Assembly (NCBI RefSeq): GCF_001577835.2
Contig: NC_029547.1
Coordinates: 57,825,808 to 57,889,807, forward strand
From: Coturnix japonica
Taxonomy: Eukaryota; Chordata; Aves; Galliformes; Phasianidae
Direction: 5' to 3'
DNA: 64,000 nucleotides
Position 1 is the stretch's first letter. Every line of letters starts with the position of its first letter. The notes below the pieces were generated by a model. It did not search any database and was not told the origin of the DNA. It was given only the letters and a program-made list of their open reading frames with translations. This document shows, one piece after another, positions 1 through 40,000 of the stretch. The translations under genes were made by a program, and so were the position numbers.

Positions 1-681
1 ATCCAAGGGCAGCACAGCTGTTAACAAGGAAGCTGTCTGGTCCGTGGCAAAGCAGGCTTTTATCAATAAGAGTATGGAATTGGAGGAATACGTGCTTGTT
101 GTAAACATCCCATCTTTATTCCTCCTACAAGAAGTCTGATTCCCAGATCTATTCCTGTTGCTCCTGGGAACATCCCTGTTGGCAGAATGAGATACTAACA
201 TTTAAGAGCTTCGTCTTTTCTTATAGCCTTAACTAGTCCCACAGCTTTAATTTGCCTTGGGTAATTTCTCCAGCCTGCTATTTGCTTGCCTGTTCTGGCT
301 CTTGCTTCTGGTAGTTTTTGCAAGAAAGATACAGAATGGCCAAGCCATTGAAATTGAGTGGAAGTGAAAACATTAAATTAAGTCATTCTACAAAGAAGTC
401 TTTGCTAGAGTATAATAACAACCAGTTCTTAGGACAAAGCACAGTAATAAAGGTAGGAAGAAAGCTGAAAAGTGGCACTCTTGGAATTTCTTGGTCAAGC
501 TAAGTAATGCTAGCAAAACACCAAGACAGCTACCACAGTCTGTCAGTGCAATCATCAGCTCACAGACATGGACACATCGAGGAATTAATTCACTGGGGAT
601 CCGTCCCTTCACCTTCTGAAATCTGTGCACATCTTTCTGCATGAACCTGTCCATACCCCTTCTGAAGAGGACCAGCTCAAT

Positions 682-703
682 ATATCAGTATATATACTGA
701 TAT
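682..703. repeat. Perfect 22-bp AT-rich palindrome
   Basis: The sequence from 682 to 703 equals its own reverse complement, with half-site ATATCAGTATA. A related GTATATCAGATA follows immediately. It may extrude as a small hairpin or be a chance product of TA-rich sequence. Confidence 0.8.
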
Positions 704-1532
704 GTGTATATCAGATAGATATTTCCATTGTGTCGGTGTGATACATGACACTTGTAAGTATCAGGGATCTCAGGCTACAGGCTTCTGGTCTAAATAATGT
801 AGTCAGGTTCTCAAATCTATTTTTTAAAGTGACTGAGTTTTGCTATGCAGACTGTGGCATGAATTCAGTACTACTGCACGTAGTGCATGCAGAAGATTAG
901 CAGCCAGAGCCTCTTGCAACTTTTACAGAGTGTTGTTGAAATGCATCTCCCACATGGTTCCCCTCATTTATTTTGATTAATGTCCTGTCACTACCAAAAA
1001 TATGGAACATGCAAATGAGCTGCAAAAGTAAGCTACTACCTCGAGAAGGTAGCAAAGTCGTATGTTTAAATGTTAGTAAATCTCTCAGGTAAATGCTTCC
1101 AACACAATTCAACTACAGGACAGGTACAGAGTGCTTGGTTCACTCTCATGGGCATGCTTATTTCTGCACTGAAAGTCAGAGAACACAGTGCATAAATTTC
1201 ACTGTTCTCGTTCTACCTGTAGGAAATAAATCTAATACATTATTCCATAGCTTCATCTACTCCCCAAACTCCAGGTTTGCAGCTTTCTAACATTCAGGTT
1301 GTGCCGCAGTGGAAATTTGGGGCCAAATCCATCAGAACTTTGCTAATTTATACCTCTTAGGAATTTGCATCGTTAAGATTTGGCCTTGTTAACACTAAGG
1401 AGTTGTTAACACTATTTTCCATGCTGCTTCTTTCATAATGTTGTGCACAGACACATCTACGCCTTCAATTATTGTCATAGTGATGACCTCAGCATATAAA
1501 CCCAGCAGTGCTTGTAAGGAAGAAGCTGCACA

Positions 1533-1568
1533 TTTTTTCTTTCTTTCTTTTTCTTTTTCTTTTTTTTT
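1533..1568. repeat. TTTC/T-rich pyrimidine microsatellite
   Basis: A run of TTTC and TTTTTC units ending in a T-run, within GRIN3A intron 2. Confidence 0.8.
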
Positions 1569-1964
1569 AACAAAGACTGAAGAAAAGAGAGATAGAAAAC
1601 AAACAAGTTCATGGTTATGTGAACCTTCCTTTAGTGCTTGGGATTGCCTTCCTCTGTAGCTGTTGTCTTGATGTTTACATTTGCAAACATGCACAGACAC
1701 TGTCAAACAGAGAAGCAGCCTGGTAGGATAGCACCCATCACACATGACTGACACCACTGGTTAATGAAGTTATGGTCACATTTAGCTAACACTAGACTAA
1801 AAGGATTGTTTAAATGTGATCCACAGTCATGCGTCAGTCCTGTTTGTTTTTAACATTTGTGTGTATTTCTGGGCATAATTCTTAGTCTCGGGTAAAGTGT
1901 AGTGTATGGATCTGTTGTTCTTAACAGTACTGGCTGTATCATCCTGGCTCATGTCATCGTTTAG

Positions 1965-2025
1965 GTTGATGGCTGGGCCAGATGATCTCAGTGGTCTTTT
2001 CCAACCTTAATGATTCAGTGATTCT
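1965..2025 (+). mobile_element. CR1 LINE 3' tail fragment
   Basis: GGCTGGGCCAGATGATCTC, then TTTTCCAACCTTAATGATTC and TGATTCT, is the typical avian CR1 3' end in plus orientation. Only about 60 bp remain. Confidence 0.75.
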
Positions 2026-3462
2026 AAGGTCTTTCTCCTAACTTAACTCATGGTAGACTTCTTGAGAGCAGTTTTGAAGCCATCACAGAAAAGGCTTTCA
2101 CACATGCAGCTATACTTGAACTGTATTATTTATTTTCTTAAATTTGTTCTTAGCTGAGGGCAAATAATTAATATGATCTGCACACATGCAGAGTTTTACT
2201 GCTGAAGAGACATAAAAATTTAACAGATTTCATCAGTGCAGTGCAGTCAGCATTGTGCATACACACGCTTGCTGCAGGTTAATGCTTTTTGAATCTATTT
2301 AAGGTTAGTTTCTTCCTCTCTAGCTATTGATAAACAATTAACACTACTTAAAGTTTATGTCTTGTCTATTGAGGCTGCAGTGACAACTATTCACTTTATA
2401 CTTCTTTCAATACTTGCTTTCATCTAATTCTCAGAGCTGTTATGATGTGTTACGTTCTACTATGACAGCTAAATAGTCCATCATCTGAATGCCTCTTACT
2501 GAAAAATATGTGCTTCGCTTACCTTACACCATATTAGCAGCAATATAACTCTGTTGTTTTGAATGGAATCACTCTACCAAGACTTTCATAGTCGTAACAG
2601 GGTGCCTTTGCAGTCCCTGCAAAGTGCACAGCATCTTTCTCATTAACAGAGAGCAGTTCAGCTGGTCATGTTCCCACTCACTTCTCTGCTCCTTTATCTG
2701 TATCATTTTAGCATACTGAATAATGAGTTACCAGAAGCTGTGTTATACACAGGTGGATGACAGCTACCAGCAAATGTTGCCAGCCCAATGCAGAGGAAAT
2801 ACTAATACTCTGAAGATCTGGGCTAGTAAATGTTCAAAAACCAAACAATGTGCAGTGCAGAATTGGTATACCTCATGATCAGCTGTACCAAAGTTGCACT
2901 TTTCAGAACATTGCTCTTGCAGGTATTTTCATTTATTATTTTTATTATTATTTTAAAGAATTAAGATTTACTTCTAGGGCTAAGTTTTTTTACTGAGCCC
3001 CTTCCCTAATTCCGAAGTGGCTAACAGTGACCAACCAGTGCCAACCGGGCATTTAGAATCTGGGTTGGTTCACTTGAAAGTGCTTGAAATAAGCTGACAG
3101 CACTTCAGTAGCCTCTCTTACATATGCTACATCTTACTAAGATGCTGTTATTTTTCTTGGAAGGGCTTTACTTCATTTCCATTCTTCCACTTTCATTCAT
3201 ATTTTTATCTGGGAATCTGACTGCTGATCTCTTTAAGTTCAGTTGAGAACTACCTATGTTTCGTTTACATATGAAGCAAAGGGCAAAAGCAACTGAAAAA
3301 AGAAAAAAAAAAAAAAACCTCTCAATTTTTTTAATAGTAAGTAAATAAAATACCTTTCCTGAATAGTTTCCATGTGCATTACATAAAATACTCAGGGGAG
3401 AAAGCATTCCCAGGTATTTTAATCATAAGTGACCTAGTTATCGTGGCAGAGGAAGGCTGTGA

Positions 3463-29713
<26,251 letters not shown>

Positions 29714-29807
29714 GCCAGCACACTTGGCCTCTTCCCCCTTTTCTTCCTTCCTCCCCTTCTATGTAAAATTTGTAACACGCTTTTGTAATGCCAGAAAGAG
29801 GCATGAA

Positions 29808-29813
29808 AATAAA
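29808..29813 (+). promoter_or_regulatory. Proximal polyadenylation signal of GRIN3A
   Basis: AATAAA 95 bp after the GRIN3A stop codon, in GAAAATAAAGCAGG. The position suits a short 3' UTR isoform, but there is no transcript evidence here. Confidence 0.5.
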
Positions 29814-30046
29814 GCAGGCAATGTGCTCTTCATGAGAGCAGAGTTGCAGCAGCCCACAGCCACTGCCACCATCCTGAGTCCTCCTCCTTTCATAGCAGGT
29901 TTCTCGTTCTTGTGGCCAACACCAGCCGTTCCTGGGGCCTAGAGAAACAAGGAAGGGTCTGAGAAGCAAGAGTTCCTGATTCCTTCACTTGGCACTACAG
30001 TGAAGTTTCCTCTTTTTTAGCCCTTTCTGTGCATTAATTCAAAAGG

Positions 30047-30106
30047 GAAAAAAAAAAAAAAAGAAAAAAAAAATAGAAAAAAAGAAAAAAAAAAAATAGA
30101 AAGAAA
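30047..30106. repeat. A-rich tract
   Basis: Nearly pure A with scattered G and T over about 60 bp, downstream of GRIN3A and perhaps inside its longer 3' UTR. Confidence 0.9.
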
Positions 30107-30831
30107 TCTAAACTGCTCATTGGAAGCATGTCCCTTGTTGGTATGTTTTTGTTGTGGTACCTATGGGTTTAGTCTCTGTTTATGCTAAGGCTCCTTATGG
30201 TTGCCTCATTATACCAGGTGCTAGTTCTATGTTGGCAACCCCTTCCCTCCTGGCACTGGCTGTGGTCCACGAGACATGTTCTTGGTGGCAGTCCCAGTAC
30301 ACTGCGCTCCCTTAACTCTTCAGCACGGATGCAGATGTGGCTGCTCTGTGACTGTAAGAAACTCCACCAGCTTAAAAATAACTTTGCAGAAACCAAACCG
30401 TCACCTCTGTCTGCTTCTGAGCCCAGGTTCACTTTGCACTTCCACACAGAGAGAAGCCATGCAAACAGCTGCACTGGCCAGTGTGAGGGATTGGGTTCAC
30501 AGTGGCACAGGGTGAGGATGAGAGGGGAAGGGACCTCTGTCCTCTGCTGAAGGTGAAGTATTTACCACTGTGAAAGCACTCCCTTAATGTTCTCTGTCTA
30601 CAGCTGACATTAAGGTTCTTCCTTACAGTCAAAATGACATAAAGGGGATTCATTCTGACACCAAACTCCCACCAAAGTCAAAGGGAGCTTGGCACCAAAG
30701 CCTCCTTGTGGACCAGGGCTCGCAGTAATGGAAAATGAGATTTGCTGTTTCAAAGTCAATGTAATGAGTGGAGCTCCCTCCCACCTGAATGATGAGTAAC
30801 GGGGAAGGAAGGGTAAGCTGTTCAGCATCTG

Positions 30832-30837
30832 AATAAA
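30832..30837 (+). promoter_or_regulatory. Distal polyadenylation signal candidate of GRIN3A
   Basis: AATAAA in CTGAATAAATAATAC, 1.1 kb after the stop. It would include the A-rich tract in the 3' UTR. It competes with the proximal signal. Confidence 0.4.
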
Positions 30838-30860
30838 TAATACATCAATCCAAATGACTG

Positions 30861-32946
30861 TGTTATTTATACAGGCTTTCTATGAACTGTTAAACACTTC
30901 CCAGCACATCATGTATCGCAGAGAAAAAGAATGCCTGTAACACTGGCAGAACTAATGGTGGTCTCCCAGATATGTCACTGAAGCCATCTTTTCCCTTCCC
31001 TCTCTGTATCTCCAGCCAACCATGTTGCCAAGGGTAAGGTTCTCAGCAGGCATGGTGAAAGGCTACAGCTAGATCTGAAACTGCACCCTATGGTTTGAGT
31101 AGGGCATACTGCCTTTATACACCTTCAACCTTTAGAAAATAGTTGCTAACGAAAGCTCTGTATGAACAACTAAAAGCTGGCAGCAGCAACACCCACAGCA
31201 GTTAGCTCCATCAAAACAAGTTCATCTCCTGTTCCCTGCTCAGTCTCTGCCTTCTGTTTTTGGGTATTTTCCTCTGGAAAAAAATGTTCCGTAGCATTAT
31301 CAAAATGGTATCAAATAGTCACTCAAACCTGAAAGCTTCCTTGCAATTCAAGGTAACAATATGATACATGGATTCCCTCTTATCAATACACAGGGGAACA
31401 CTCAAAGGTTCTTGGAACTTGCCTTTTTCACCAGACTACAATCTTAGGTCAGGGAAGAATGTATTCAACCCCCACAAAATGTACAAGATAGACGGATGCA
31501 GAGAACATCAGATCTTCCTTATCATTTGTCCTGTCTTGAGCTTTGCCAACTCTACCAACAAAAGTAACCAGGAAACAAAACAACAAAAAGAGATTTTTTT
31601 TTCAGTCAGGTCTATAGTTCCAGAACCACATTAATAGACTGAGAGAGAGAAAAATCCAGACTGATTCTATAGTGAACAGTGTTCTCCATAGATTTTCATA
31701 GGATGGGAGGTATCGCTCATTCCCATGCCTACAGGCTGGAGATTGCCTGTATCAAAAGGCTGTAGAGTTCTGTCCTGTCTACATGTTGTTTGGGTCCATA
31801 ATAAATTCTTCCCCCTTCAGATCATGTCTTCCCCAGGGGCTTCACTCTATTTGACAAGTAATTGTCATCTTCATAGGTTACCTCTTGATAACAGTGCTCT
31901 TCAGAAATCACACTGTGAGCCTGTAAAAACACTGCTTTACACACACACACACACCCTGCACGTGTGTGTGCACACAGCACCTCATTAGTGCTAGAGATGT
32001 TTTCTTCATCATACTTGACTACTGTCTCAGTCACTGAATTTAGATGGTTTTCTCTAAGAATATTTGCATACCTTCCCTTATTTTTCACCGAAATATTTTT
32101 AGTCCTGATACACTTTTAAGTTATTTTCATTCATTCTGGGAAGTCAAAACACCGAGTTTTTCACCACTTGTCAGTGTTTAAATTACAAGTCTGAAAATAT
32201 AATCACTTCCACAATAAGATTAAACATAATAATTATCTTAAAATAAGAAATCATTTTTACCTTGGGAAGGAGTAAGAAAAAAAGTGTTTAAAACCTTATC
32301 TGTGACCCAAGTCCAGACTGTTTCAGGTGCTTGGTTGCTGCTGTACCTAGAGGGAGCCCAGCACTGTTAGTAGATGCACAAAAACAAACAAGCCAGCATT
32401 TTGTTTCTTCCACTACGCCCAGAATAAGGTGGTGAAGGCACAGCCATTATTACAGAGGTTTTTCTAGTTAACTTTTTTGAATACAGAAAGGAAGAAATTC
32501 ATCTCTGTGCTTCAGAAACTTAAAGCCTGGAAAAAAACATTTCCAATAATTGGACAAAGACAGAAACATAGCTAGATATTATCAAACTTAATACAAACAG
32601 AACAGTAATCCAGATGAGAGCTTTTATTATAGCATGTGCATTACAAGATTAATCTTTGTGGCAAAACTGCACTGAAGTAATCCTTACAAATTAATTTCAG
32701 GAAACAAAGGGCAGCATCTCAGCCTAGAGGAAGATATCCACGTCAACATCAGTGGGATGCTGTTTTCAAAGGTTTTCCATTGCCTTTTCTTTCTCATTTT
32801 CCAGATGCAAAGATACGCACATGCTTTCGGCAACAGAGGCATGCTCACTAATGCAGCAGCCTTCACAGATACTTGGCCTGACACTCCAGCCTGGACAAAA
32901 AGCTTTGGATGGGGCCCCTGCCCAAGGCTTCCAGCACAAGGACGTA
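30861..32946. other. Spacer between GRIN3A and RNF20 3' ends
   Basis: Unique AT-rich sequence apart from the CA/TG inverted run. Open frames are short and unsupported. It could include longer 3' UTR sequence of GRIN3A, but no further strong signal was identified. Confidence 0.6.
31939..31970. repeat. (CA)n run facing a (TG)n run
   Basis: About 16 bp of CA repeat, a short CCTGCA spacer, then CGTGTGTGTG. The two halves can pair as a hairpin. It lies in the spacer between the two convergent genes. Confidence 0.8.
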
Positions 32947-33403
32947 GAGCTGTTGGGCAGGGACCACAGAGGAGCCATGAAAATGGTGAGAGAGGCTGGA
33001 GCTCATCTCCTACAAAGAAAAGCTGAGGGAGCTGAGTTTATTTAGCTTGGAGAAGGCTCCAGGGAGATCACAGTGGCCCTTCTAATAGTTAAAAAGGAGC
33101 TTCTAAGCAGGAGGGAACCCAACTTCTACACAGCCTGATAGGGACAGGACAAGGAGGAATGGCTTTAAACTAAAAGACAAGAAAAGTAGGTTAGATATTA
33201 AGAATAAATTCTTCACTCAGAGGGCTGTGAAGCACTGCAACAGGCTGCTCAGAGAAGCCGTGGATGCCCCATCCCTGAAGGCATCCAAGGCCAGGTCAAA
33301 TAGGGCCCCAGGCCGCCTGGTGTGGAGGGAAACCAGCCCCTGGCAGGGTGCTAAAAACAGGAAGGCTCCTAAGATCCCTTCCGACCTAAGCAATTCTGTA
33401 AGT
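32947..33403 (+). mobile_element. CR1 LINE 3' fragment (about 455 bp)
   Basis: Carries AGAGGAGCCATGAAAATGGT, GAGGGAGCTGAGTTTATTTA, AGGAGGAATGGCTTTAAACT, CAGGCTGCTCAGAGAAGCCG and a terminal GATCCCTTCCGACC segment, in the order of a CR1 3' end, plus orientation. It ends about 100 bp before the RNF20 polyadenylation signal. Confidence 0.93.
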
Positions 33404-33504
33404 CATTCCACTACATATGTAGACCAGTTCATTCTTGGTTATTGGATATTCACACTTAGCAATGCCATCATACTGACATGATTTGAAATTCAAAAAACAG
33501 CAAA

Positions 33505-33833
33505 TTCTTCAAATAAAGACCTCATTTATTGTGCTGCAGAGCCCTTCCATGCCATCAACACAAGGCTTCAGCTAGACGTTTCCAACTTGACAGTATGAAA
33601 GTGATAAAATGGAAAGCGTCCTCTGAACCATAAAAAGAAGCAATCCACAAAAACTGAAGATAAACAAAAAGGGACAAGAAAGGAACTGAGGTCCACTACC
33701 TTTTTTGTGGTGTTTTTTTTTTTAAGCATTCCCTAAGGACGCTGCAGACTGCCCCAAAGGTGCCAGTTAGAGAAAGGGAGGGAGGCTGGGTTGGACAGCA
33801 TAAGCAGAAGGTTTCGGATTCCAATGGAAAGAA
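33505..33833 (-). other. RNF20: RNF20 3' UTR (inferred)
   Basis: From the stop codon down to just past the AATAAA at 33525-33530. The cleavage point is inferred at 15-25 bp beyond the signal. A short A/T-run near 33711-33723 is the only notable content. Confidence 0.6.
33525..33530 (-). promoter_or_regulatory. RNF20: RNF20 polyadenylation signal
   Basis: TTTATT on the plus strand reads AATAAA on the RNF20 strand, 304 bp after its stop codon. Confidence 0.7.
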
Positions 33834-34010
33834 TCAACCAATGTAGATCCTGTGGAAGTCATTGGCACCAAAGGCAGCATTGCACTTTGGGCACTTACGC
33901 TGTCGAGTGTCATAGCGTGTTTTCACACACTCAAAACAGAAGACGTGAAAACACTTTGTTAAGACAGCATCCTTTTTGCGCATGTTACAGCACGGGCAGG
34001 TCAGTCGGGC
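33834..34010 (-). CDS. RNF20: RNF20 coding exon 20 (RING finger, stop)
   Basis: 58 codons and TGA at 33834-33836. Encodes [58 protein letters not shown]. The spacing C-x2-C-x11-C-x-H-x2-C-x2-C-x11-C-x2-C is a complete C3HC4 RING, the E2-docking catalytic domain. Acceptor ATCTTCCAG. Confidence 0.98.
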   Translation of the reverse strand, partial: ARLTCPCCNMRKKDAVLTKCFHVFCFECVKTRYDTRQRKCPKCNAAFGANDFHRIYIG

Positions 34011-37000
34011 CTGGAAGATGGAAACATTACAGTTAGGGCCTTCTGCATTGTGACAGGTATGTTAAAAGATGACTGAAGATAAAGGTCTTTCAACTTCTGC
34101 TAAGGAAAGGGTACTTTTTTCAATGCAAGATAGGCCTATGGTGCCAGAGTTCAGATAACAAATGTCAAATACTCAGAAGTGTGACTACAAAGCCTTTTGA
34201 CTAAAGCGGAGTTCAAGAGAGAAACACAGACAGCTGCTCACCTTGTAATCCTTGATTTCTTCCATCAATATCTCATCACAATTAGGAACCATGTCAGGCT
34301 TCTTAGTGGTTTCCAGCTTCCTGCGTAACCTAGAAATGTCTTCCTGCATAAAAACAAGGAGACCAAATAAATGAGCAATGCCTTCTCTCCACAGCTTCTT
34401 CATGAAAGAAACAGAACTAGCACCTGACTAACTGTGCATCTAGCTATATCACTCCATTCATACTTTTATCCCAAGTGGCACACAGGAGATGATACTATCC
34501 TCTGGTACTTCTTGTATTGTCAGTTTTCAGCAGCCAAGACCTGAAACAGTCAAGACTTTATCAACCAGAAACCCAAGTAAAGTGACAAAAAAGTATTAAC
34601 TAGGAAACAGTGAGGAAATTAATGCAGTTGAAACCTACTCTGACTTCACTGCACAAAGAGCAGACACCAAGGGAAACAGACATTGAAAGGTTATGCATGT
34701 GGTATATACCTCAGCCCTTTTGAAGTTGAACATCTCTTTCTCTCTAGTTACTCTGCTTTCTACTATCTCATCCTGGAAGTCATGTAGCTTCTTCTGGGCC
34801 AGCTCTAGTTGGGTTTTCAGATCATCTGCAAGCTGAGCTGCATCCATGGCCTGAAAAAAGTAAACCATCACAGAAGTAACAAACACGAAAGAAGGCCTAG
34901 TGATTTCTGGTTCCTCTATTTGTAAACTTAACACTGCTCACAAAATATGTCTAGAGCTACTGGAGATGTATATCTTTCAGATCTGTTTTTGGTAGTTTCA
35001 CACTGAAGAACTGAAATAATTCCCTAAACATTATGTCAAACAGCAAAGTATCTTTCTGCCTACAAGCTCTAATAATTTAGCTTGAACATTCCTCTTCAAC
35101 AGAAACAACTTGTTACATCGCAATGCATCTCACTTGGAAAACATAAATGCGCCCTCAGATTCCCTGTTAGTATTTTTAGCTTTCCATTTCCTCTTTTTCC
35201 TACTGAATTTAGAAGCAAATCTACAGTGAGGTTAGACAGAACTGCAAGATAAGGCTTTTTTGTATGGGTGGTTGTTTGGTTCTTGTTTGTTTGGGGTTTT
35301 TTTTGTCATTTTCTTGTCATTTGGCTGAATCAACTGTAATACTCAGTTTTAGCCTACAGACCAACTTAATTTAGGTATCTTACACATTTAAGACATGCCT
35401 TTGTGTTCCTTAATCATAATTTCCTTTTACTGACCTCATCTTTCCTATGAAAGCTTTAACTGATCTCAATTAGTTTAGCATCTGGCTGTTACCTCTTCTT
35501 CCCTAAGTTCCCTTTTCAAGGCACGTCAGCCCCCTACCTAATAGAGACTTTCACAGAAACAACTACAACTTAGTTATCTTTATAAATGTAAACAACAGTA
35601 TATGACAGTTTAATTAGCACGCTCTTCATTGCTCCTCAGCCTTCTCATACTGTATAAGACAAGCAGGGAATATCAGGTTCCACAATGCCAGTGAGAGAGA
35701 GGAGATACCCAAGAGACAACAATTCCATCTCCAAAAGGAACTGCTCACCTTGCGTTTGTTCATTTCCAGGGCCTGTGTTCGAAGACCAAGCTCTTTCTCA
35801 CCCGTTCCAATACTGCTTTGTAGCAAGTGTTCCTTCTCCTCCAGCTTACGTACAACCTGCAGCTGGGCATCCACCTTAGAAAAGGAGAGATGAGACACAG
35901 AAAGACTGAATTGAATGCCTTGTAGGTCTTCAGAGTTGTCCGTAAAACTATACGCAAAAAACTACCCCTGCCTCCTCATCACTAAAGATGGCAGTTCTTT
36001 ACCTTCCCTTTTTCTTCCTGGATACAGACACACTGGCACTCCTAACAGGAATACTGAGAACTCTCTGAGGAATGCTTACAGATCTAGCAAACACCTGCAA
36101 CACAAATTCATCTTCTGGTGAGTTGCTGACAGAACTGCTGCAAGACAGTAGTTCTACTTTGGTGCCAAATATGGTAGAACATGTAAGTGGAAGAACTGTT
36201 ACCATAGGAAAGTGACTTCTTCAGTTTTCCTTCCACTTTCTCTTCATAACAATGAACCTGCAGGACAGCTTAGACTCATACAGCAATTTCTTACTGAGAC
36301 AGATCCCTTGAAGTTCAATGGAGAATACTTCAATTAATATAAAGAACATTTCCTTCTGTTCTAACTTTGGCTGAGGCAGAGGTAATTTTCCTTAAAGTGG
36401 CTTATATGGTATTTTTAATTTCTGGCCAAAATAGTGTTGAAATCAAAATAGTATTGATAACAAATACTGTTGATAACAAATTTTAGTTGTTGACAATGCT
36501 ATCTCATCAGTATAGACATGGGGTGCATAAGAAGCTATAGGAGGGCACTACTGGAACTACTGCCCTAAGCTGAACAAACAGATATTCCATCCTACATGAT
36601 GTTATGCTCAGCAGTGAAATCTGAGAAAAGGAGGAAGACTAGGAGAACGTGTTCAGAGTCATGCCATTTGTCTTCCCAGATGACCAGTATGCATCATGAA
36701 GCCCTGCTTTCCTAGAAGTGGTTAAACTGCTAACAGCAAGTAGTGAATTAATTTTGCTTCTCTTGCACATGCAACTTTTTTTTACTTAGTAAGCTGCCTT
36801 TCTCTCAACCCATGGACATTTGCACTTTTGCCCTTCTCTCCTCTGTTCTACTGACGGAATACAGGCAAGCAGCTGTGAGGGTCTTAGCTACCTACCAGGA
36901 TTAACTTACAGTATTTTCACCTTCCCATGGCTATTCTCTTTCCTTCTCTCAAGTTACCTGTGTCTTCAGTGTCAAAACTTGGTCTGCCAGCTCCTCCTTC

Positions 37001-40000
37001 TCTTCTTTCAGCAGTTTGTGAATCTGGTTGGACTTGATGCGTTCTGACATCAGCTTGAAGTTGGCATCATCCTTCTCCCGTAGCTGCTGCATCAGCCGTA
37101 TGTTCTGCTCCTGCATGTCCTCAAAGGCTTGGCCTGTGACATCCATTTCTGACAGCAGAGCCTCCTCCTCCTGCAAGAGAATCACTGGCTCTGGCAGAGC
37201 TGTTTCTGGTATCACTACAATTATCCTGGACATTGTACAGACACCAGAACTAACACAGATAAAGGAAAATGCATCAGTCTTTAGGCGCTCGACAAGAGAA
37301 ATGCCCTGAATTATGAAGTGGAGAAAAGGCATTCATCTTCAGAGAAACTCACAGATGCTCACTTATCTGGTGGGAAAAATCAGCTGCAGTTATTGCCAGA
37401 GTTGGGAAGAAACCACCTACCAACTTCAGGCAGCTGGCTAAATAGCTGTCATAAACTAGGCCAATTAATGCCCTAGGTTGACAACTCAACAGCTTCCAAT
37501 TAAAAGGCTGTCAAGCCCTTTACACTCATGGTGCTTCATCACTGAAGTGACAAGTTGGTATAACTGTATTCTAAAGGGAAAAAAATTAAATTCTAAATAG
37601 TACACATCAAATTACTTGTTTGCCTTGCCTGTACTCAGGTCAGTCCTGCCCTGTTAACACTGGATTATGTCCTTTTTTGTAGAAGATGGTATATCACAGC
37701 ACCACAGGAATGTATTAATGATATGAACTGTACATATACGAATACTATTTCACCCTCCTCTAGAGGCTGACCCAGCCATTTCTCCTCTGTGTTTTCCAGC
37801 TTGGCCTCATATATTTTCCCTACCACTTCTGCCATGAACTTTGTGATAGCTGCTGTTGAGTTTTTTCCCTCTTCAATACACAAGGACAAACCTCATGCAT
37901 CTCTGAAACATATGACAATGTTAATTCTGTCTCCCTAGCAGTAAACTAAAGACACTTATTTCTCAAATGCACACGCCATGACAGAACTCACTAGAAACTC
38001 ACCTGTTTAGCCATGGCTAGCTTCTTCTGTAAATACTCAATCTGTTCCTCCACTGCTCGGATCTTCCGAAGGGCATCCTCATCAGCCATCTTTTTACTCT
38101 CCTTTTTCTCCTTGTCTTCCAATTCTTTCACTCTCTGCCTTAGTTCTTCCAGCTTAAGAAAAGACAAGACAGAAAAGACGCTAAATGCAAGAATGTGGCC
38201 TGAGCTTTGTTAAGCACCCGTTTGCTCCACAGTTCTTCAAAACATTAGAAAAACTGCCTTCTAAGCACAGGAAAATAAAATCCAGCTCCTCTCAACAGGA
38301 CACCAAAATACTCGCAGACAAACCATTAACGTGAGCTTTAAGATTAAGACCTTTATTTCAGAGCCCTGGAAAATTCAACAGCACCTTCATAACACTAATG
38401 ACACTTGTTTCTTGCATTCATATATCTAAGACTATGTGGAAGAAGAGCACCTGCTCCTTTAAAGGCATCTGGTCAAGCACCTTTTTCAGTGCAAGAGGGA
38501 AGAAAAAAAAGAAGAAACCATAAACAAAACATGGAAACACAAACCTGACTGACAAAACAAGGAAACCAAACCTGGTGAGTCACGCTAATTGATGAGGGAA
38601 TGTCAGATCATTTAATCCCAAGAAGGTCATCTGACTGGGGACCTTGCCAACTAGGAAACCAAGGTGGAAAAAAAGGAAGAGGCCAGAAACAAGATACACA
38701 GAGGCACTGACCTGAGCAGACAAACACGCATACAATAACAACAAGCAAACCTTGTCAGTCCCAGTAATTGCCAGGCTTTCAAAAAACTAGAGGTGCTACT
38801 TCCAGGAAGACTAAATTGGGCTTTGCGATGGAAAAGACTAGACCAGAGGGGGTCTGAAATAAGAAGGCTATAGGCATCAGAGTTCTGCAAACCTCTGAGC
38901 ATGGGGAAGGGGAACAAGATTAACAAAGGGGTGGGTAGACAGAAAGGACTTGGTTGTGTGTGAAACCAGACTGGTTGGCATGGTCATCTGGCTAACCGCT
39001 GCAGTCTGGCCTATCTTCTGACAGAATCTCCATATATCTTTTTCTTAACTATCTCTCTGTGAACTCACTACCCATGCCACACATATATACACTGCAAGGA
39101 CTAAGTGCCAACTTTTAGTAAGACAGTTTGTGAATTGAGTAGAGAGGTCTGGGATGCAGGCAGAAGAGCCAAACTGACAGAAGGGCTGTGCTAGTACTGG
39201 AGGGATCTGCTAAAATGTGCATGCTTGTGAAACTGGACAGAACTGTGTGTACGCATGTGTACCTTCCACAGTGAATTTTTACCCCATCATGTGAAGAAGA
39301 CGCAGGGGCTTGTCTATTTGTATTAATGTTTTGAGTCAAGTACGTGGGCATTGCTGAAAGCAGCAGTTTGTCCATGGCAATCTGCTTGACTGCCCATGTC
39401 TGTGTCTTGTATCCTCTGTGCATGTCCCTGCCACATGTGTTTAGCATCACTACCTCTGTGCTTGCACTCAGGAAAGTAGCAGCCACATCTCTCAGCCTAG
39501 GCTGAGACCATATGTCCCCAGTCTGGGCTCCATTGGCTAGACAAGAGAAAGTCCTGAACCAGAGTGGTTGGAGGAGGAAATAACACCCTCTTAACATCAC
39601 ATTATAACTTTTTTCAGTTATCTCTGCAGCTTCACTCATATGGAACATTTTAAATTTTCATTTCCAAATTATTGTTCAAGACTCAATTAAAATATGTTGG
39701 GTGATGTTCCCTGCCACATCCACTAAGAAATCTGAGACCACACTCTCCATTTTCCTAATAGCACACCTAAGTCTGCCTTTAGGTCTTTCTAAATTTTTTT
39801 AATGATGTAAAGCTGTCCTACATATAACAGATATGGAAAACTAAGAACTGCTTTGAACAACCAACCTCCTTTAACACCGATGATTAAAACACTGCCCTTC
39901 AAGAGGGCCTATCTCTTCTCAGCTCCAGACCACTCCAGCCTCTATTGTAATCAACAAATGTGAGAAAAGACCGCTCATTTTGACAACAAAGGCACCACAG

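Larger units (their letters stand above)
29714..30860 (+). other. GRIN3A: GRIN3A 3' UTR (extent inferred)
   Basis: Sequence after the stop codon. AATAAA occurs at 29808-29813, only about 95 bp past the stop, and again at 30832-30837. An A-rich tract fills 30047-30106 and could cause internal oligo-dT priming in cDNA. The right end is set only by the second signal and is uncertain. Confidence 0.55.

Noticed and set aside
39115-39648. 177-codon minus-strand open frame in RNF20 intron 14
   Set aside because: Not in frame with flanking exons as an extension, composition unlike RNF20, no domain recognised.
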